Shown here: piece by piece, positions 1-13,458 of the stretch | Position numbering within the stretch: the first letter of the stretch is position 1 | Layout: each line of letters begins with the position of its first letter | Assembly: GCA_902729315.2 (NCBI GenBank) | Contig: LR746274.1 | Span: 3,189,037 to 3,253,036 of the forward strand | Direction of reading: 5' to 3' | Length of the DNA stretch: 64,000 bases | DNA from: Spirodela intermedia | Lineage: Eukaryota; Streptophyta; Magnoliopsida; Alismatales; Araceae | The notes under the pieces: generated by a model | The model's database searches: none | Seen by the model: only the letters and a program-made list of their open reading frames with translations | Told to the model about the DNA's origin: nothing | Made by a program: the position numbers and the translations under genes

Positions 1-2290
1 CGGGTCCGTCCCTCTTCTCCTCCATCTCTCCTCAACCATTGGGTCTGTTTCTCCCTCTTATCTTTCCCATACTAACCTCGGGCAGCTCTCTGTCTTCCTC
101 TCTCTCTCTCTCTCTCTCTCTACAAATCGACGTTGCCAGTCGAATCTTGACCCATAAATCACTACTCTCTATCTCTCTCTAGGCTGCCGTGTTGAGCACA
201 TTCCCCCTGCGGAGTAGGGAGGGACGCGGGGAGAGGACGAGCCACGGTGGGACGAGATGCTATCCTGGCTACGTGACACAAGATGGGATATAAGATATGA
301 TGCCTTTTGATGGCCCCCGCAGCCACATACGGAGGTGACAAAAGATGGCGCCTCGGCCTTGGCGACCTGATTCATGCACACGTGTACCCCTCGTAAAAGG
401 AACAGAACCTCAACTTTTCTGTTAAATCCGAAGACTTTACACCCCAAAATAGTATTCCCCGAAATTGAGCCCGTTCTACCACAATTGCATTTTTTTATTT
501 AAAAAAGACTTTGGCAGCCAAAACTCCCTGTTTTCATTTTATTTATATTTATATTATATTATATTATATTATATTTATATTATATTTATATTATATTTAT
601 ATTATATTTATATTATATTTATATTATATTTATATTATATTATATTATATTATATTTCTATTTTCTTTTCTTTTAGGGTCGAAGTGACTTCTTCGTTTCG
701 TTTTGAGGGTATTTGAAGGTTTCATCGTTTGGAAAATGGATGGGTTATTATTATTCTTAGGGAAATTGATGAGTCCCACACCCCCGCCCCCTCCCCCAAA
801 AGCCATATAACCATTAGTGTGGCGGGCTGAGGGGAGCCCATGTTGCCAGTACCCGGCGGGTTTATATAAAAATGCACGCCAGGTTTTTTCGATGATCGTG
901 TTCTCCCCCCCCGCCTGACCGCGCATCCACAAAAGTACAAACATGTGGTTCCTCGGAAACAACGTTTTGACCGTTGAATACCCCTCTCTCTCTCTCCCTC
1001 CTCTCTCCTCTCTCTGTCTTTATTCTACGGATAATCGCCAAAAACTCGCCGACGTTAACAACTGGACACATAGAAGCCAGGAGGCAGGGGGAGAGAGAGA
1101 GAGAGAGCGAGAGAGCGGCATGAGGTAATAACGAAATAAAGTATCAGTAAAAGGTTATTCTGAAAGTAGGTGTCTTATGGAGGGCACATTTCGGATGTGG
1201 TGGGGGCGCCAACGGTGGGCCCAAGTTTGGTCACCCGTCGCAGGGTTGACGAGGTAATTGGGTACGGGAGTGGGCCCCGCCGTGTCGTCTCCGGGCACGA
1301 GCTACGATGAATGAGTTATAAATACACCTATCGTTTAATCGGGGTGTTCACCAGAACATTCCATTAATTTAAATTTATATATTATTTCTTAATATATAAA
1401 ATATTAAAATAGAACCGTCAAATCGATGCGTCAGCATCAAATTGAATCGGCGACCTTCGGATACTCTGGTCAACTCAGTCAACCACGACGATCTTCCTCC
1501 CCCATCAGAAAATTACTACCCAATAATTAATCTTCTTTCTAATCCTTTATGTACCCGGTACGTCTACGCATATAAGATAGAGAGAGAAAGAGTGGGGCCT
1601 ATCACCACGAATATTTCGATTTTTTTCCGAAATATGTACAGAAAGTTTATTAAAAAGGGAGGGAGGGAGAGAGAGAGAGAGAGAGAGAGGTTGACTCTCA
1701 AGGTAGATTTAAAAATAGGTAGAGCGAGGGGGTGAGATCATTTTCTTGCCCTCATGTTATTTATTTATTTATAATTATTTATATATACATATGTAAATAG
1801 AGGAAGAGGACGAGATTCCTGATTTTTAGATTGGATACAGTACATTATTAATGATTAAAAATATATTCCAAAATTTAATCCATAATAATTAAATACCCAG
1901 AAAAGAAGCAATAGAAAAGTGATTTTTCATTAAATAAAAAACGGCTGCATAATACGAATTTATTTGACCGTCCGTGATGATGGTGTGTTTCGCAGGATGA
2001 GACACCCTGATGTTACCGGCTACTTGGGAAGAAGAAACAACGGCAGGTGATGGCCACTTTCAGTCTTCGGGTAAGCTTACTTATAGTGATTGGACTCAAC
2101 GAGTCGCCCTCTTCCTCCCCTCGCCGAGAGAAGAGCGGGGAAGAATCGGCAACCTCGATAGGTTTGTTATTCAAATGGGGGGCCAATGATGGCGACGGTG
2201 GGTCTGGTCTGGTCTCTGCTCCCGACTCGTGCAGAATCCGGAGTCGGCAACATGGATCCTTGCCTGGTAGGGCTTCTTCAAGGGCATGAG
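1..2290. other. Upstream intergenic DNA, no recognised gene
   Basis: I recognise no protein family on either strand. The stretch holds CT/GA tracts (about 98-121, 980-1020, 1090-1112, 1668-1690), an AT-rich microsatellite at 541-657, and AT-rich filler at 1740-1950. Short open frames here are low-complexity translations of the CT tracts. It may contain the distal promoter of the remorin gene that follows. Confidence 0.6.
541..657. repeat. TATAT(T) microsatellite
   Basis: Nearly uninterrupted array of TATAT and TATATT-like units, only A and T for over 110 bases. It is simple sequence with no coding content. Confidence 0.9.
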
Positions 2291-2296
2291 GGAGGA

Positions 2297-2303
2297 TATA
2301 AAA
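2297..2303 (+). promoter_or_regulatory. Candidate TATA box for the remorin gene
   Basis: TATAAAA in a GC-rich context about 820 bases before the remorin start codon. The interval from here to the ATG is strongly CT-rich (tracts at about 2450-2485, 2549-2573 and 3030-3054), which is common in plant leaders. The distance implies a long leader or a leader intron, so the assignment is tentative. Confidence 0.3.
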
Positions 2304-3123
2304 TGGCGCTTGAAATGGGGGGAGCAGCGGCGGAGTGTTTATGGTAGTCGGCGAGGGGCAAGGGTAGAAGAGATCACCGGTTTCGCTGGACTTGAATGCG
2401 TGCTGGGTGGTGGGAGATCAGATTGCCGTGTGCCCCATCCCTCTATTTCTCTCTCTCTCTTCTCTCTCTCTCTCTCTCTCTCTTTTGAGCTTTCTGCTAG
2501 TCCAGTCTATGGAGTATAAGAGGATCCATGGCGTTCAGGTAATGGCCTTCTCTCTCTCTCTCTCTCTCTCTCTCCCCAAAGCAAACATCAACGGGTGGTG
2601 GGACATCAGATCACTTCGTTTTCCTCTAGGCCGTTCTCTCTCTTCCTCGTGCACTATCAGCCAGCTGATCCATGGTATCGCAAAGGATTTACGAAGTTCA
2701 TGTAGTGCTCTCCTATCTTTCTCTCTTGCTCGCTCCCGCGCTATATCTGTGTTCAGGAAATCAATGAAAACCCAGTACAACGCCTCGCCGACATGGTGGA
2801 ACCACCGTATTCGGCCATTCCCCTGCGTTTCTCTCTACTCGCCGACCTATTCTTGGAAGAGTTCATCGTCATCCGCTCGCTTGCAGATGCATGCTATTCT
2901 CTGCTCCTCCGTCACGTCTCTCCTTCTATCTAAGCCCTTCTTCTGTAGATTGATCCTCCCGGTCTCCCCGCTTTCTTTCTCTGCTAGAAAAAAAAAAAGT
3001 GTACTGTTGTAAAGCATCAAAATCGTTCTCCTCTCTCTCTCTCTCTCTCTCTCGTTCTTCTATCTCTGTCGATGCTCCAGTATTGCCTTGTTGCAGCCAT
3101 TAATCCATCCTATTTTTCACCAA

Positions 3124-5337
3124 ATGATGTGTTCTGATCTGGCCCCGGTTCCTGACCCGCAGACGGGGGTGATCTCCCCGAGCAAGCTGAGGATGAAGCT
3201 CCTCGGTGTCCACAGCCACTGGAGGAATGACGGCGGGACTCCCTCCTCCAGAACCTCCCCCTCCAAGCTGGAGGAGCTCGAGCATTCTAAGGGCAGTCTA
3301 CTCGCAGACCAAGACGACGGTGAGAAGGAAACCCTACAACCAGGACGATTAATGTTCAGCTTTCTGTCTCTCTATGTTCTCCGGGGATTGCGCATCCCGA
3401 TTTTATTTCTCTTGAATTGATAATTGAAAAGATCGGTCGGTGATATCTTCAAATGTCAACTGCAGATGGGATGAGGCATCCCGGGGGTGGAGGGGAAGAT
3501 GGGGGACTTCCTGCAGGGAGGTTCCTCCTGAGCCAGCCCCATCCGGCCAACCAGAGGGCAGTACTCCCCGGGAGGTCGCTGCCGGAGGAAGGCGGCGGCG
3601 GTGGTGGCAGCGGCAACGGGTACGACAGCGGGCACGAGAGCGGCGGCGCAGCCACGGGGTTCGAGTTCCACGGCGGAGAGAGGCCCCTGGTAGTGGGGCC
3701 CTTCCAGCGGCCGATCCCCTCGAAGTGGAACGATGCGGAGAAGTGGATCATCGGCCGGCAGCCAGCCCACCCGAACCTCATAAAGAAGACTCTGATGCAG
3801 CAGCGTTACGGCGGAGGCCAGCCTCTGGCCGGCAACCTGGGGAAGGTCGCACCAGAGGGGGTTGACCCCCTCGTGGCGGACTCCAAGAGGGTCGACTTAA
3901 GTCAAGTGGCCACCAGATTCCCATATGGGTCGTTGATCTCTCACCCAGCGCCAGAGCCCAGGCGGGGGGCTCCGCGGTCGGCGGTCGCCTTCTCCCCCAT
4001 CGTCATAGACTCCGCCATCTTCCCAAGAGCCGACCCCAGCCCCACGGAGCCGCCACCGCCGCCTGTGGAGAATTCCAGCCTTGGTATGGTGGCCCATCGA
4101 CATGGTTTAAATTTCCTTGGCTCCATGAGCAGTGAGACAGCTTATTCTACTGAAATCACCGCTGAAGTTTCTGTTTCTGCATCCTGGCTTGGATTAGTTC
4201 TACCAAGGAAATCTTTTTGTTTGAGGAAAAATATCCGCAATGAAACTTTACTCTGAATTCTTCGAGTCTGAGTATGCATCTATATATAATATTTAATGTT
4301 CTATGGATGTTGATGGTGGTGTGTGCAGCGCCTGGGGTGAAATCGGTCTCCATGAGGGACATGGGCACGGAGATGACTCCCATGGCGAGCCAGGAGCCAT
4401 CGCGGACTGGGACCCCGAATGGGGCATCGACACCGAGTCGCAGCCCCATCTGCTCACAGCCTTCGACCCCCCGGGGGGGCGCCCGGGCACCAGTGGTGGC
4501 GCCGCCAATTGAGGTCTGCTCAGAGAAGGTTTTAGATGCTCGGGATGATGGCAGAAGGGCTGAATTGTCCGAGAAGGAGCGCCGACAGAAGACCCGGAGC
4601 GAGATCCTTGCCCTCGGACTGCAGCTGGGGAAGATGAACATTGCCGCATGGGCAAGCAAGGGTGATGTTGACAACGAGGGTGGTGGACGGGCCCCTTGTG
4701 AAGGGGCGCATCAAGCCCAACTCAAGAGGGTTGACTTTGAGTCACGGGCGGCGGTGTGGGAGGAGGCAGAGAAGACCAAGCATACTGCCAGGTCTGATGA
4801 TCAGAGAATATCCGAAGCATTATATTAATCCGGGAGGGGCATTTAATTTGGACGAATGCTGCCGCTTTTTGTTCAGGTTTAAGCGCGAGGAGGCGAAGAT
4901 TCAAGTGTGGGAGAGCCACGAGAAGGCGAAGATTGAGGCGGAGATGAGAGAAGTCGAGGTACCTTGGTCAATGCTCAATTGTACTTTGATTGTAGTTGAT
5001 GATCTGTACTTGGGTGCCGTTTTAGTCGAATTCTTAGAACGATCCATGTCGTCAAACTATAACTTTTTCGTGTGAGAATTGAAGTATTTTTTTTTGCTGA
5101 GAAACTTGGGGATTCCTCTAGGCCCGTGCAGAGAAGATGAAGGCTCAGGCCCATGAGAGGATGATGAGGAGGCTCTCCGCGATCAAGCAGCGGTCCGGGG
5201 AAAAGCTCGCTACTGCTGAGGCCCGGAGGGAGCGGCAAGTGGCGGCCACCTGCTGCCAGGCGGAGCACATCCGCCGGACTGGTCAACCCCCTCCGCCGCC
5301 AGGCTGCCGCCGCCTCTGCTGCTTGTGGTTCTCGTAA
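3124..5337 (+). CDS. Remorin family protein (long N-terminal-domain type), 5 exons
   Basis: Remorins are plant plasma-membrane nanodomain scaffolds bound to the inner leaflet. I read five exons: 3124-3319, 3466-4083, 4329-4791, 4877-4958 and 5122-5337, all GT-AG and in phase, giving about 524 residues. The first ATG pair (3124, 3127) fits the frame; nothing supports an upstream start. The N-terminal 400 residues are glycine/proline/serine-rich and include SVSMRDMGTEMTPMASQEPS, a block I know from long remorins such as Arabidopsis At1g30320 and At2g02170. The remorin C domain (about residues 405-510) carries AAVWEEAEK, RFKREEAKIQVWESHEKAK and EARRERQ, and is a coiled coil. The protein ends in CCLWFS; cysteines in this C-terminal anchor region are candidate S-acylation sites. 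The linker just before the C domain (about 4660-4720) looks diverged and could hide a mis-called exon edge. The family call is secure; exact borders are predictions. Confidence 0.9.
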
Positions 5338-7900
5338 GCCCACCTGCTCGCCGCCACGGTCGCCTGTCTTGGAAGGTCGATGCCCTTTGTAATCCATCCC
5401 CACACGAGTGTAAAGTTGGAAATTAAACAGTATACCGGGTAATCTTGGAAGACCTGAGGATCGTTCTTCTGCTGCGAAGGTTCTGTGCTGAATGGTCAAC
5501 GCCCAGTGGACATGCGTGAGGCCCGGACCAGGACCTTCGTGGATGGTGGGTCAGGCTCGGAAAGCGGATGATGGGTCAGACTCCGGGGAGTGGGCTAGGG
5601 TACTAAAAGTCAGTCGGAGGCCCATCTGTAGAAGCATTCGAGGCCCGGAATTGGCCCAGTATCCGAATGTAGGAGATCAATGGGCTAGCCATCTGGCCGC
5701 GTGTCAATGCTCAATTGGGCCTAAATGTGGAAAGAGTTGGGCAGGTCAGGCCACTACTTTGGACCCCCGTTGGGGGCCATTATCATGACCACGCAGGCGG
5801 CGGAAGTGGGTAATCAATTTGTCTGTACCAATAAGTTATGTATAAGGTCTTTGTTTTACCAGTCCTCGTTGGGCCCAGTAGCGGGCCCATGAAGGGTAGT
5901 ACCTTGTAAGAAACTCCCATTTTGAGTGTAGGTCTGGAGATTTCCCAATTTTTGTGTTTTGGCAATTCTATTTTGTGAGAATTTCATGATCTTGAGAATA
6001 ACATTTGACAATAATTTGATATATTAAGGGGAATAAATGGTTTTCATTAATCACTTTAATCATTACAAGAGAGTATAGTTACATGACTAGTGGCTAAAAA
6101 TATTACTCAAGTAAATGCTTCAATTGGTTTTTAGAGGTAGAAAAGAGACAATAATGAATGGATATTTACATTGCGCTTATATTTATCAATGTTTCATTGT
6201 ACCAATGTTCAAAAATGGATGAATCAATGGTTTAATGATAATATTATTAATCTTTCTAACACCCATAATTGGGAAGTTTTCACAATGATTTTGTAAACAT
6301 AAAAAATGGTAGATTGTTAGTTTAAAGATTTTTATGTTAAAAAATAATCATGAAATATTAAAAATTATTCATAAATATGTTATTATTGTATTAGTGTTCG
6401 AATGAAAATCTAGATTACTACATCTAGTAGATTCATAAGCTGATTTATTTTGATTCAAGGATGCCTCTTCTCTAGATGCTCTTCCTCCATAAGTTTTTCC
6501 CTATGAAGTTCTCAAATTTCCTTAGCCTTTGATAGGTTCTCCCATGACTTAATGTTTTCCCTCTTTTTGTCAACAGTAAAAAGATTGAGATGGTCAGACA
6601 TTAGCTAATAAAAGGTTCTAGAAGTCACATGAAGAAGTCATCTTACATATTTCACAGAAACCACAATTAAAGGGATCGAGAAGAGATTAGTTATTTTAAA
6701 AACACCATGTTCTTGAGTTCCACCAAAAATTATTTACTGAAAATTGTTGATTACTCAATTCAACTTTCTTAGAATTTTAACTTTTTTTTTTCCTAAATTC
6801 ATGACTCTAGGTAGCAAAAGTTCATTTGGATCAACTCCGTTGTGTGATTAAATCGAAATTTAATCAAAAATTTGTGTCACAAAAATCAAAGAGAGAGATC
6901 ATCAACATTATTGTCTTAAATTTGATGAAGACTTGAATCTTGTCCAAAATTCAATGAAGAGCCAACTAAATGTCGATTGATTTTCTTTTCCCTCTTCACC
7001 TATGAAAGCTATGATTTGGAAGATTATGAAAAATAAATCAGATTAAGGCATTAATTTTGAATCGTAAAACACTCCCCACTATGTTGTCTCCTTATCATTG
7101 AGGCAAGCATTGAATTTCACTCAACTTTGCATATAAATCTCTACAAAAACTAGTAGAAAAGAATTCAAGATTGTAGAGTAATCAAGGGTGATTGTTTGAA
7201 ATTTTTTAGCCATTAGAGGAGGCATAATTTATAAAAAAGATCAAGTTTTACCTTCCTCTTGTTTTATGTCATTATTAAACATTAAATTCTAATAAATACT
7301 TAGAAATCTGAAATGTCAAAAATCAATATTATATGTATTTTAAGAGTAAGGATATCCTTCAAGTTTAGACTAATAACTTAGTCATTAAGCATATATATCC
7401 AAAGTTATCAGTTTTGGCATGTATTAAGAATCCATTAATGTTAAAATACTTTTGATGATATCTCTTGAAATACACTGATGAGTTAAAAAAAATCAAAATT
7501 ACCTCAAATAAAACATAAATATGAGCGAGACACACTAAATCTTCCTATCAATATTTGACAACATTAATTTGATGACATATGACATTAAAAATTCTAAAAT
7601 ACCATCTATAAAATTGAAATTTAATTATTTAATTGATCATAGAAAATGATTCAAAGTAATATTTTCAAAATATAAATATTTAGTGTATTGTCTAACTTTT
7701 CATTTCAAATTTACTTTAAACATTGATGCAAAATTCAATCTCCAAATCATTACTCTTCATGAGTGGTATTTTATATAATTATTGACACTTTCAAAATAGT
7801 AATAAATTAATAATTTATGGTGGTAAATTTTATTGTAAATCAAGTATTAAAAATATTACCATAATTTTTTCATAAAAAATGATCTATTTTTAATTAATTT
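5338..7900. other. Remorin 3' flank, then AT-rich intergenic DNA
   Basis: The first 150 bases are probably the remorin 3' UTR. From 5480 to 5960 lies GC-moderate DNA with several GGGCC-type motifs and no recognisable protein. After about 5960 the base composition drops sharply to AT-rich sequence full of stops in all frames. The part next to 7900 is probably the decayed gag side of the Copia remnant, but I cannot align it. Confidence 0.5.
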
Positions 7901-7914
7901 ATATGAGTCATCAA

Positions 7915-9760
7915 GAGGACTACCAAAACTTCTAGCATAGAAAATTTCATATGTGAGAGTTGTATTAAAAGAAAATAAATCAAGGAATCATTTAGAACTA
8001 AGGAATATAGATTGTCATCTAAACGTTTAGATTTGATTCACTTCTATTTATTTGGTTTAAATAAAGTTGCTATCTTAGGAGGAAAACATTATGATCTTGT
8101 CACTGTTGATAATTATTCTAGATTTACTTAAATGTTCTTCTTATCTCAAAAAAATGAAACATCTGATTATTACTTTGTAAAGTAGTGTTTTTACTTAGAT
8201 TTTTCTTGTTTTAGATTACTTTGTAAAATACAAAATGATCTAGCCCAATTCATAAAGAAAATTATAAGTGATCACAGAGGTGAATTTCAAAATGTTATGC
8301 TTTAAAGTTCTACGATGAATTAAGAATTACCCACAGTTTTTTTAGCACTTGGGACTCCTTAACAAAATATAGTACTTGAGAAGAAAAAGAGGACCTTGAT
8401 TTATCTAGAACAACCATGTTGGCTAATAGTGATCTTGCTAAATATATCTGAATTGAGGCCATTAACACAACATGTTAGATTATAAATCCAGCCTTGATTA
8501 TATCAAAATTAAAGAAAACATCATATAAACTATTAAAGAGTAAAAAGTTTAACAAATTTTATTTTAAACTATTTAGATGTAAGTGTTTTATTCTCAACAA
8601 TAGTAATGAAAAGTTAAGAAAATTTGATTGACAAAGTGATGAAGAGATATTCTTAAGATAATTCAAGAGCTTGCATAGTATACAATAAAAGAACTTTAAT
8701 AGTTGAAGAATCTATTCATATTAAATTCATAGAACATGTTAAAGATTAGAAAGTAATACCTCATGAGAATGACAGTGTTAAGACATAATTCACAAACAAT
8801 AAAGAAACTGAAGTAGAAGAAGTAGAAGAATAACTAACTCATCTAAAGTCAAACCTTGATCCCAAAAATCTACCTAGAACTTAGAAATATGCTAAGATTC
8901 AATCCAACGAAATCACCTTCTATGAAATAGAAGTGATGCATTTGGTAAAATATCTAAAAAATTTACTTCTTTCATGTACTACATTATAAAAGGCATTCCG
9001 CTTAATGTAGATGTACTATTTTATATCAAATGAGGACTGCTTGTATGTATGATCTTATTTTACCGCTTTGTATCATCATCACATAAATTCTTCATTATTT
9101 TCATAACATAGATACATGTAACAAAGAGTCCATTAGGTGTTATCATCATGATATCATCACCAAATCCATTCTTCATAGAATGAGTTACATTCAAATTGAT
9201 GGTTAATAACTTCATTGCCTGTCTTTCACCCCAAATTTTTTACATCATGCTCTCACTTTTCTTGACATCATGCCTATTGTCAAAAAGTTCAACAAAAGTA
9301 TTGAACAAGTTGAGCAATGCCTCAAGGTGATGGAAGAATGGCTTTAAGATGTTGAAGACAACCTCTTCAAGCTGAAGTCATTTTTTTCTTGATGTTTCCT
9401 TCAATGGTGCATATTTTTTTAATTGTTCCTTTAGACTTTACTTATGTTTTTGATCTTAAAAAAAGGGAAAGAAAAATATTAAAGACTAAGAAAATTGAAT
9501 GTATATGAACATAGGGGGAGCATTTTTTCAAGTTGAGCAATGAATGTCTGAATGTATGTCTTGACTAGTGGAATGTATATTTTGAATGCTTGAATACATG
9601 TTTTGGAATAGTGGTGTTTGTTTATATTGCTGTGAATTTTTATGTTGATTTTGTGGATAAATATAATTTATATCATAACTTTGTCGAATACATTAATGCT
9701 TAAATAAATTCTCTCAAATAGGTTTTGTAAATATCAAGAAGGAGTAGATTGTTGATGTCC
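7915..9760 (+). mobile_element. Decayed Ty1/Copia retrotransposon, SIRE/Maximus-like (pol fragment)
   Basis: With stops and frame breaks ignored, the plus strand reads as Copia pol. A GLPKL pre-integrase block lies at about 7917, LDLIHFYLFG and VTVDNYSRFT of the integrase core at 8027-8140, SDHRGEFQN at about 8270, and a TP.QN..EKK block at about 8350 (family TPQQNGVVERK). The post-integrase FKLFRCKCFILNN region lies at about 8565-8600. Many of the differences look like C-to-T or G-to-A changes, as expected for an old, methylated insertion. A polypurine stretch then TGTTGATG at about 9740-9755 marks the probable start of the 3' LTR. Reverse transcriptase is not clearly recognisable. Lineage assignment rests on memory of the motif wording. 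Confidence 0.75.
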
Positions 9761-12700
9761 TTAGTTTTCATATTACAAATGTAAATTTTTATTTAATAAA
9801 TATTTATTGAATATTTATGAAAATTTACAAATGTTAAATGTTCAATATTTATAAGAATTATTCAATATGTATGATGCACTCTTGTGATTCTATTGCTGAC
9901 AAGTAAATTTAAGAAAATAATCCTTAAGATCTTTATGTTAGAGCAAATACAACATCCTAGATTTCATATATAAGAACATGGAGAATAATGTCAATGCACA
10001 TAAGAACATACTTGAAAAATAAAAAAAAGTCAAGTTGAGCATAAGTTTCAAACTTAGAATCTAGAGATGACACATTGAAAGTCTACATGAGGAAATACTT
10101 GAAAACTTATAAAAAATCAAGTCATGTGTAGGTCCTAGACCTAGATGCTGACATGTTAGAAGCCTTCATGAAGAAATATTAAGAAAAATCACAACATATA
10201 AAGTCAAGCGTAATTTTTAAACCTAGAATTTAGATGGTGATATGTTAGAAGCCTTCATGAGGAAACAATTTGAAATTCACAAATATCAAGTCAAGAATAA
10301 GCCTTGAACCTTGAATATGGACAATGACGCTTTGATAGATTACATGAAGACAATGATGGATCAAACATATGTATTTGGTCTCGACCTCTACAACAACATT
10401 GCTCACTAATAAGAATTGCATATTCAATTCAAATTTCAAATAAAACCAACAAAAAATAGATAACTTTTATACACAAAAATGGGTAGAAATTTTTGAAATT
10501 GATTGACCTCTCTTCATAATACAAATTGACTTGGGAATGTAGATTAGAAAAAAGACAAAACTTGAGAAGAAGACTAGAGAATTCTCCAACAACTATTTAC
10601 AGATCCATATCTCAAAAGTCAATCACCACGAGCTTTAGTGGAATACAAAACATTACATCAAATCTCCATTCAACATTGGTGGTTCAAGTAACATTCATAT
10701 CAAAGGCTAACACTCTCCATCAAGACTTAAGATATTTGGGTTGTGAGAAGAGAGTTGGTTGGGCTAAAGCACAAGGTTTTAGTCTCGTTAAACCCTTGAA
10801 GTGCGAGATATCTGAGGAGCCATAACTAGTAAAATTGGGTTGATGGTCCCATGAAAATCAATGTGTATTTCTAAGGAAAATAATAAGCTATAGTAGTAAG
10901 GATCTTCTAGGACTTGAAGTAGTCAAGTGAGGGGAAAATCAATATAAAAAGTTTGATATTTTTAGTGGTGAAGAAAGAACCATGAGAGAATCTACATAAA
11001 GAGAAGAGCCTTGAGAGAATCCATATTGAGAAAGAGAGTTCTAAAAGATCCATCAATAGTCAAAATGAGAATTAACAAAATTAGTAGAAACCAAATTTAC
11101 CCCTCTTTGTGTTTCACTTAGCCCCCTTTGAACTTATACATGATCTTCATGAAATCATAGAGAACAATCTCTTCATACACGACATAGATTATTTTCAATG
11201 TCAATAAATTTTATTTTTCCAAATCTAGCCTAAAATCTCACAAAGTTGTCCATACTCTACTAACAAAAATTAGATGGTTACACCTCAATATAACTCAATG
11301 TCATATTCACTAAGAATGAGTAAATAATTTTTTTGGCAACCTAATAAATTTCCAACAACATTTTTGTGACACATGTTAGAGAAAATAATAGTTGTTGGAG
11401 CAATCAAATACACAATATTTGAATGATTAGATTAGGTATCAAACTAATTAATTGAAGCCAAGTTATTTATTCAACCACTTAAAATTTATAAATATTGTCA
11501 TATAATAATTTTAAAATAATATTAAATTATCTTATGATGTGAAGTTATAATTTTTCATACTGATTTATTTGAATCGTGATTCAATGATTCAACAACATTG
11601 ATATCATGATTCAATGTTTATTTGATAGTTGTGATTTATTTGGGGTTTAGTTGGATAAGTTTGAATGAGAAATTATTACTTTATACAAATATATATTAAA
11701 AATTATAATTCAATGATCACAAATTCTTACTAGACTTGTTTGAATCGATGAGTATTGGATAAAAATATTAACACTTAAAGTTCATGTCATATTGATTTCT
11801 AGTCATTCTAATCTTTAACTAATTTTTGGACTTTAATGTTGAGAGATGTTGAAAATGTGAAATTTTTAAAATATTTTTTCAATAAATTCAACACTCTATA
11901 ATGGCTAATAAGTTTTGAGTAATGCCTCTAACCGTTCTAGCATCTCAAGATTTTACTGAGATTTTTTGCAAAAGTATATATACAATTTTGAGCAGTCTTA
12001 AAAGCTTGGTTATATTGTGAGAAGTCATGGGGTTGAGGAACATCAATTCAATTGATTTAAGTCATTTCCCAACCTAATTGAAGTGTCAATGTATTCAACG
12101 ATCATATAGCTTCTCCACACAAAGAAAACAATGAAAATCAAGGCAAATTATTTGTCACTTACATCAATTTTTTGGATGCATCTTAAGTCAACACTAACAT
12201 CCATAAATAGCCCACAATGAAAATTTTCTTACTTTTTAAGAAATAATTATGACTAAATATTAATTTAATCACTCAAGAGAATCACTCTTTATAACCAGTG
12301 GTGGGCCCCTTAAAAGTGTAAATCTAAAAAATGATTTTAGAATGAAATTATATGAGAGTTGAGCTTAGTAATCAACAAGTATTGTGTTAAATAATTGATT
12401 TAGTAAAAACTAGGTATGATGTGTTCTTAGAAAATAAATGTTAAGAAGGGGTCCAATCACTATAGAAATCTATGTGCACTATATTTAGATCAAAGAAAAT
12501 TGAATTAGATTAAAACTAAAAGGTTAAAAAAAATAATTGAATAAAATCAAACTTAGGTACAACAAATTCAAGCCTCCCCTTATTGATATGAGTGCAACAT
12601 AAAATTCAACAATAAATATTTTATAATTTTGAAAAAAAAAATCAAAATCTATTGCTAATCTCAAATATTAAAACTGATACAATAAAGACTCATGTTCCAC

Positions 12701-13400
12701 ATTAAAGGAGGTTTCACATTAAAGTAAAGTCATATACTTTAAATTATTTACTTCACGATAGAATGCAATTAGAGGTGAGTATTAAGCATAGGCTGACCAA
12801 TAGTTACAAATATAATTGCAGAGACAAACTAACATAGTGTTCAATTTTGGTGATAACTTAAAGTTTGTGAAACAAAGATCAGGCCATTAGAACCAAATGG
12901 TATGCAAAGTGTAATGAATTATTATAACATTTATTTATTTTCTACTTTCCAGTAAACTCACCTCAATTGTACAATGTGACAACAAATACAAATAACAATT
13001 ATAGATCTATAAAGGGCCAATTCATGCCCCAAATTCCTCTTAATATGAACTAAACATGCAATTATCAAGAGATAAACACTCTCATAACTCTCCTGCATTG
13101 AACAAGTGAACTGCATTTGATGTGGGTTGAAGTTTTTGACAATCATCATAATGGACTAGTTATAGGACAAGGCCCCTTTACTATCATTGTAAACATGCAA
13201 TTAATCTACTTGCATCCGTCTAGGATTATAAATGGCAACATGAAAGGTAAATCTTTTGCTTCAGACATTATCACGAATAATTAAAATAATGCCACATCAA
13301 AATCCATTTGCTGAACTACTTTTGGAATTGCATCAGTTTTTGTCATCTAAGCATGTACTTTGCACCTTATTTAGAAATCGTATATCTAATTTTCCCATGC
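9751..13400. other. AT-rich intergenic DNA, probably LTR and older debris
   Basis: No gene is recognisable; all frames are short. The left part (from 9751) is probably the 3' LTR of the Copia remnant and contains the 85-bp tandem repeat listed separately. I cannot place the LTR end. The remaining sequence to 13400 shows no protein similarity that I can see. Confidence 0.5.
10027..10350 (+). repeat. Four-copy degenerate tandem repeat, about 85-bp period
   Basis: Copies begin near 10027, 10115, 10199 and 10285. Each runs through AAGTCAAG, then an AACCTAGAAT-like block, a GATG.TGACATG-like block, and CTTCATGAGGAAA. Copies two and three are closest. The array lies inside the presumed 3' LTR of the Copia remnant, where tandem arrays are not unusual. 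Confidence 0.75.
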
Positions 13401-13458
13401 ACAAAGGTAGCCTGAAATGAATGAACTTCATCCATCATGGAAGCGCAGATGATAACAG

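Noticed and set aside
2392-3012. Plus-strand frame of 206 codons upstream of remorin
   Set aside because: Driven by CT tracts (SLSLSL runs) and lies in the probable remorin leader.
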